A stretch of 64,000 nucleotides of DNA from Balneolaceae bacterium (lineage in GTDB: Bacteria; Bacteroidota; Rhodothermia; Balneolales; Balneolaceae): the NCBI GenBank assembly GCA_017643365.1, contig JAEPNO010000005.1, positions 62,001 through 126,000 of the forward strand, written 5' to 3'. The notes beneath the pieces are model-generated. The model saw only the letters and a program-made list of their open reading frames with translations, ran no database searches and had not been told where the DNA came from. The translations under genes were made by a program, and so were the position numbers. Shown here piece after piece: positions 60,461 to 64,000 of the stretch (its first letter is position 1; each line of letters begins with the position of its first letter).

Positions 60461-62896
60461 ATGCCTCCTATGCCAAACGTGCTCCAAAAGGTATTAGCCT
60501 CAAAATGGTTGGTTTTTCTGCTCTTTTATTTGGGTTTATTAGTCGTATCAAATGGGATGCAGCTTATTTCTTCGGATGAAAACAAAGAAGAAATAGTAGA
60601 AAGCTTTGTCGAAAACCCGAGAATCGTTTACATACAGGATCCGGTGTTATCCGAGCAAAGAACTTCATTAAAACCTGACGAGGAAACACTATTCATTGAT
60701 CTTGAATCGGTTAGCATTCAAAAGAATGCAGAGAGAATTCAAAGGTATTTAGCTTTATTATCAGTTTCTGATTTCCACTTAATTGGAGAAGGCATTGGTG
60801 GAAGTGTTGCTATGCACCTGGCGTCAAAAGCAGATTCAATAGGTGTAATTTCACTAACACTTATTGACTCACATGGTGTGGTTGAACTCGAATTGATGGG
60901 AGGGAGTACGCTAAACAAAGCGATCTACAGTACTAAAAAAGCGGTACTTGGATTCATACAATATGCAGTACCTCATTTCAGTAGATTTAATTTTTTGTCA
61001 GATCAAATCACCAAACTAGAGATTCAAGCGAACTCAGATCAACAAAAAATTCGTACTGTAGTAAAAGAAATAGAAGTTCCAGTATCAATAATCCAGTCTC
61101 CTAATTCAAACTTGAGTATTGCTTTGGTTGAAGAGCACCATCGGATAATTCCTCAAAGTGAGATCGTTTATCTAAGCGAAAAAGAAGCTATTTGGGATTC
61201 AATCGCTGCTTTTCATCAAAAAGTTGACGCAGGTTTTGCATTAAATCGTTCTAGCATTTCTCAAGCGACTAAAATTTTGTCACTTCAACCCTTTGATCCT
61301 GAAAATAGTATAAAAGCTGAAGGAAAGGCCTTAGTGATCCTAATTCTGGTAATCATTTTTTCAACCTTCATCACCGAAGATTTAACCTGCATTGGAGCTG
61401 GATTATTGATTGCCAGAGGAATTATTGGGTTTATACCGGGCACATTGGCTTGCTTGATAGGGATATTTATCGGCGATATTCTACTCTATTTACTAGGAAG
61501 GTGGGTTGCCACCGGAACCTTACATAAAGCACCATTGAAATGGTTTATATCTGAGAATGACCTTCAGCTATCGTATCACTGGTTCGAGGCTAAAGGTCCT
61601 GCTATAATTATCGCGAGCAGATTTATTCCCGGCACACGTTTTCCAACTTACGTGAGTGCAGGAGCCATTGGCGCAAAATTTAGTACGTTTATCCTTTACT
61701 TCGGAATTGCGTCTATACTCTGGACTCCGGTTCTTGTTGGCTTAGCAGTTCTTTTAGGCAATCAAATGATCGAATACTTTAGCGTTTACCAAGAATATGC
61801 ACTTTGGGTGTTTTTTGGGGTTATTACACTTCTTTTGTTGATTGTGAAAGTAATTGTCCCTGCATTTTCTTTTAAAGGGCGAAGATTGCTATTCGGAAAG
61901 TTTCGAAGAATAATGAGCTGGGAATTTTGGCCGCTTTGGGTATTGTATTCCCCTGTTTTAGTCTATGCTGTCTTTCTATGGATAAAACATAAAAGCATTA
62001 CGCTAGTAACGTTAGCGAACCCTGTAATTGAGTTTGGTGGCTTTGCCGGGGAATCAAAATCAGAAATTCTACGATCCTTAAATCAACCGGATTCAGTCCC
62101 TGCATTTCAATTAATTGATCCTGAAGATGATCCAGTTGATGCTTGTGTGCGTTTTATGGAAGTCCATAATTTAGAATTCCCTGTTGTTCTAAAACCGGAT
62201 GTTGGCGAGCGGGGGAAGGGGGTTATCATCCCTAAAAATAAAACTGATTTAAAAAGTGGCTGTTTTAGTTTTTCGAGCAAATTTATTATTCAAAAATATG
62301 TTGGCGGACTTGAGTTTGGGGTGTTTTATGTACGTTTTCCGAATCAAGAAAAAGGGCGAATTATCTCAATCACCAGAAAAAAATATTTGTGGCTAACCGG
62401 TGATGGAAAGCAAACATTAGAAGAATTGATTTTAAACGATGAGAGAGCAGTTTGCTTAGCTAAAATCCATTTTGAGCAACATGTAGACCATTTATTTAAG
62501 GTGATTCCGAAGGGCAAGAAAATTAAACTTGTTGAAATTGGAACTCATTCACGCGGAGCAATTTTCAAGGACGCGATTCATCTCAATTCTAATGCTTTAA
62601 CCGATAAATTTGATGAGCTTTGCGAGCAATTCAAGGGTTTTCACTTTGGAAGATTCGATGTTAAAGTGCCAACCGAAACCCACTTAAAAGAAGGCTCTAA
62701 CATCAATATTCTTGAAGTAAACGGGATTACATCGGAAGCCACGCATATGTATGATCCCAAATATCCTTACTGGTATGCAGTTAAAACCTTATGTAATCAA
62801 TGGAAAACAGCATACGCAATCGCGGCTCAAGTGAAAGATCAAAATAAAGCGTTAACTACTCCAACTCTAAGAGAAGTGCTAAGTAAGGTGTTTTAA
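60461..62896 (+). CDS. three-domain fusion: hydrolase-like, DedA/VTT, ATP-grasp
   Basis: An 811-residue multidomain membrane protein. After an N-terminal helix (16-34), residues 50-270 look like an alpha/beta hydrolase but the nucleophile elbow is GEGIGG, with Gly where Ser is expected. Residues about 285-470 are a DedA/VTT domain (FSTFITEDLTCIGAGLL; FIPGTRFPTYVSAGAIG). Residues about 555-770 are an ATP-grasp ligase (VVLKPDVGERGKGVII; FIIQKYVGGLEFGVFYVRF; FGRFDVKVP; NILEVNGITSEATHMYDP). DedA proteins flip lipids. The chain may ligate an amino acid to a lipid and flip it; that is hypothesis. It starts 3 bases after the DinB-like gene. Confidence 0.8.
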   Translation: MPPMPNVLQKVLASKWLVFLLFYLGLLVVSNGMQLISSDENKEEIVESFVENPRIVYIQDPVLSEQRTSLKPDEETLFIDLESVSIQKNAERIQRYLALLSVSDFHLIGEGIGGSVAMHLASKADSIGVISLTLIDSHGVVELELMGGSTLNKAIYSTKKAVLGFIQYAVPHFSRFNFLSDQITKLEIQANSDQQKIRTVVKEIEVPVSIIQSPNSNLSIALVEEHHRIIPQSEIVYLSEKEAIWDSIAAFHQKVDAGFALNRSSISQATKILSLQPFDPENSIKAEGKALVILILVIIFSTFITEDLTCIGAGLLIARGIIGFIPGTLACLIGIFIGDILLYLLGRWVATGTLHKAPLKWFISENDLQLSYHWFEAKGPAIIIASRFIPGTRFPTYVSAGAIGAKFSTFILYFGIASILWTPVLVGLAVLLGNQMIEYFSVYQEYALWVFFGVITLLLLIVKVIVPAFSFKGRRLLFGKFRRIMSWEFWPLWVLYSPVLVYAVFLWIKHKSITLVTLANPVIEFGGFAGESKSEILRSLNQPDSVPAFQLIDPEDDPVDACVRFMEVHNLEFPVVLKPDVGERGKGVIIPKNKTDLKSGCFSFSSKFIIQKYVGGLEFGVFYVRFPNQEKGRIISITRKKYLWLTGDGKQTLEELILNDERAVCLAKIHFEQHVDHLFKVIPKGKKIKLVEIGTHSRGAIFKDAIHLNSNALTDKFDELCEQFKGFHFGRFDVKVPTETHLKEGSNINILEVNGITSEATHMYDPKYPYWYAVKTLCNQWKTAYAIAAQVKDQNKALTTPTLREVLSKVF

Positions 62897-63375
62897 ATTC
62901 GATTTCTCTTACTGGAAAAAAAGGCTTTCAATAAATATTCGGCATCGTGTTCCAAAACTCCCTGAATGACTTCGGTACGGTGGTTAAGTGATTCGTTTTG
63001 AGCAATATTGAAAACACTACCGCAGGCCCCTGATTTTGAATCAGAAGCACCAAAAACAACCCGGCCAAGTTTGGCCCAAACAAGTCCGCCCGCGCACATT
63101 GGGCAAGGCTCTAAGGTTACGTACAGCGTGCAATCAGATAAATATTTCGACTCGATAGTATCACAAGCTGCAGATATTGCAATCATTTCAGCATGTGCTG
63201 TAGGGTCATTTAATCGTTCTACTTGATTATAGCCTTTGCCTACAATTTGGTTTTCGTGCACAACAACAGCTCCAACAGGAATTTCACCTTCGTCGAAGGC
63301 TTTTTCGGCAAGTTGAATTGCTTTCGCCATAAATTGTTGATGAATACGCCACAAAGGATTATCCGAATTTATCAT
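62893..63375 (-). CDS. tadA: tRNA adenosine(34) deaminase
   Basis: A 160-residue zinc deaminase that converts the wobble adenosine of tRNA-Arg(ACG) to inosine. The catalytic motif HAEMIAI contains the zinc-binding His61 and proton-shuttle Glu63, and PCPMCAGGLVWAKL contains zinc ligands Cys91 and Cys94. VVFGASDSKSGACGSVFN follows as in TadA. It is convergent with the 811-residue fusion gene, overlapping by 4 nt, and lies 63 bases from the divergent apt. Confidence 0.93.
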   Translation of the reverse strand: MINSDNPLWRIHQQFMAKAIQLAEKAFDEGEIPVGAVVVHENQIVGKGYNQVERLNDPTAHAEMIAISAACDTIESKYLSDCTLYVTLEPCPMCAGGLVWAKLGRVVFGASDSKSGACGSVFNIAQNESLNHRTEVIQGVLEHDAEYLLKAFFSSKRNRI

Positions 63376-63437
63376 TCTGCTTGATTGGTGTATAGATTTA
63401 TCTCTACTTTCGGGTCGAATTTTACATCACCAAGTTT

Positions 63438-63980
63438 ATGCAAAAAGTAGAAGAAAGCATTAAGGATTATTTACTCGAAAACATCCGAACCATTCCTGAT
63501 TTTCCGAAGCCCGGAATTCAATTTAAAGACATAACAACTTTACTTTCTAACAAAAAAGCACTTCAGCTTACTACCTTTTTGTTGACTGAACCCTATCTGG
63601 AAAAAGAAGTAGACATCGTGGTTGGTTTGGAATCACGAGGTTTCCTTTTTGGAACCAATTTGGCGCAAAATTTAAATGCTGGATTTGTACCGGTTCGTAA
63701 ACCTGGAAAACTGCCGGCGAATACCATCTCGCAGGAATACGAACTAGAGTATGGCACCGATACATTAGAAATGCATGCTGATGCCATTTTACCCGGGTCT
63801 AAAGTATTGATTCACGACGATTTGATTGCTACGGGTGGTTCAGCTGTTGCAGCCACAAAATTGGTGAAAGCACTGGGTGGTGAAGTAATTGGATATTCTT
63901 TTATTATGGAGTTGAGTTTCTTAGAAGGAAGAGCACTTTTAGAGAAAGAAGCACCCATCGAATCTATACTTATTATTTAA
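63438..63980 (+). CDS. apt: adenine phosphoribosyltransferase
   Basis: A 180-residue purine salvage enzyme that makes AMP from adenine and PRPP. N-terminal IRTIPDFPKPGIQFKDITTLL is diagnostic of APT, VVGLESRGFLFG is the flexible region, and VLIHDDLIATGGSAVAA is the PRPP-binding motif. Length matches E. coli Apt (183). It is a single gene; downstream sequence is outside the window. Confidence 0.96.
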   Translation: MQKVEESIKDYLLENIRTIPDFPKPGIQFKDITTLLSNKKALQLTTFLLTEPYLEKEVDIVVGLESRGFLFGTNLAQNLNAGFVPVRKPGKLPANTISQEYELEYGTDTLEMHADAILPGSKVLIHDDLIATGGSAVAATKLVKALGGEVIGYSFIMELSFLEGRALLEKEAPIESILII

Positions 63981-64000
63981 TCGATTTTTTCGGAACAAAG

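Overview
The window reads as a stretch of chromosome from a marine-type member of the Balneolaeota/Rhodothermaeota branch of the FCB (Bacteroidetes/Chlorobi) group. This placement is inference from gene content: DNA of roughly 40% GC by eye, many lipoproteins with short lipoboxes, few strong Shine-Dalgarno sequences, Gfo/Idh/MocA plus DUF1080 proteins, an S9 peptidase, RecBCD, and a type IV pilus-like gene set. No rRNA, phage, transposase gene or CRISPR array is visible. One tRNA gene, tRNA-Leu(CAA), is present.

Layout. 0.1-4.6 kb: small lipoprotein, an unlisted 55-residue Pmp3/YqaE-type membrane peptide, a heptamer tandem repeat, a DUF1801 protein, a class C beta-lactamase-like hydrolase, a repeat-rich gap with a duplicated 232-bp block, and Dps. 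4.0-10 kb: a tight minus-strand operon thrA-thrB-thrC followed without gaps by a GDSL esterase and a SAM methyltransferase. 10.2-12.6 kb: Tat-exported Gfo/Idh/MocA oxidoreductase and DUF1080 lipoprotein, probably for 3-keto-glycoside chemistry. 12.6-14.7 kb: an AT-rich islet of small unknown membrane or lipoproteins separated by degenerate REP-like palindromes. 14.7-19 kb: DUF1508 protein, tRNA-Leu, S9 peptidase flanked by inverted 24-bp repeats, and galE. 19.2-22.7 kb: a signalling operon (thioesterase, Hpt, response regulator, histidine kinase, unknown). 22.9-32.2 kb: ParA, a ribbon-helix-helix protein, then recC-recB-recD overlapping by 4 nt each. 32.4-46.7 kb: Ala/Ser-rich lipoprotein, FKBP, DEAD-box helicase, alkaline phosphatase, sialidase-like lipoprotein, DUF4920, an odd HQxxH protein, SUI1, MATE, a 1172-residue Ig-repeat lipoprotein and an MFS transporter.

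46.9-57.4 kb holds the most striking block: two pilin-like proteins without a canonical prepilin leader, a PilC/GspF platform, a PilB/GspE ATPase, a lone cyclic-nucleotide-binding domain protein, a PilT-like ATPase, a PilM-PilN fusion with an aspartate-rich insert, a PilO protein with a PilP-like C-terminus, and a secretin ending in a SPOR domain. It looks like a compact, fusion-rich type IV filament or secretion machine. A strong terminator after the first pilin could set its stoichiometry.

57.4-64 kb: an alpha/beta hydrolase, then a co-directional group of an OlsB/GlsB-like N-acyltransferase, a PlsC/OlsA/GlsA-like O-acyltransferase, a DinB-like protein and an 811-residue three-part fusion (degenerate hydrolase, DedA/VTT membrane domain, ATP-grasp ligase). 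This suggests a membrane aminolipid pathway with a candidate ligase and flippase in one chain. The window ends with tadA and apt.
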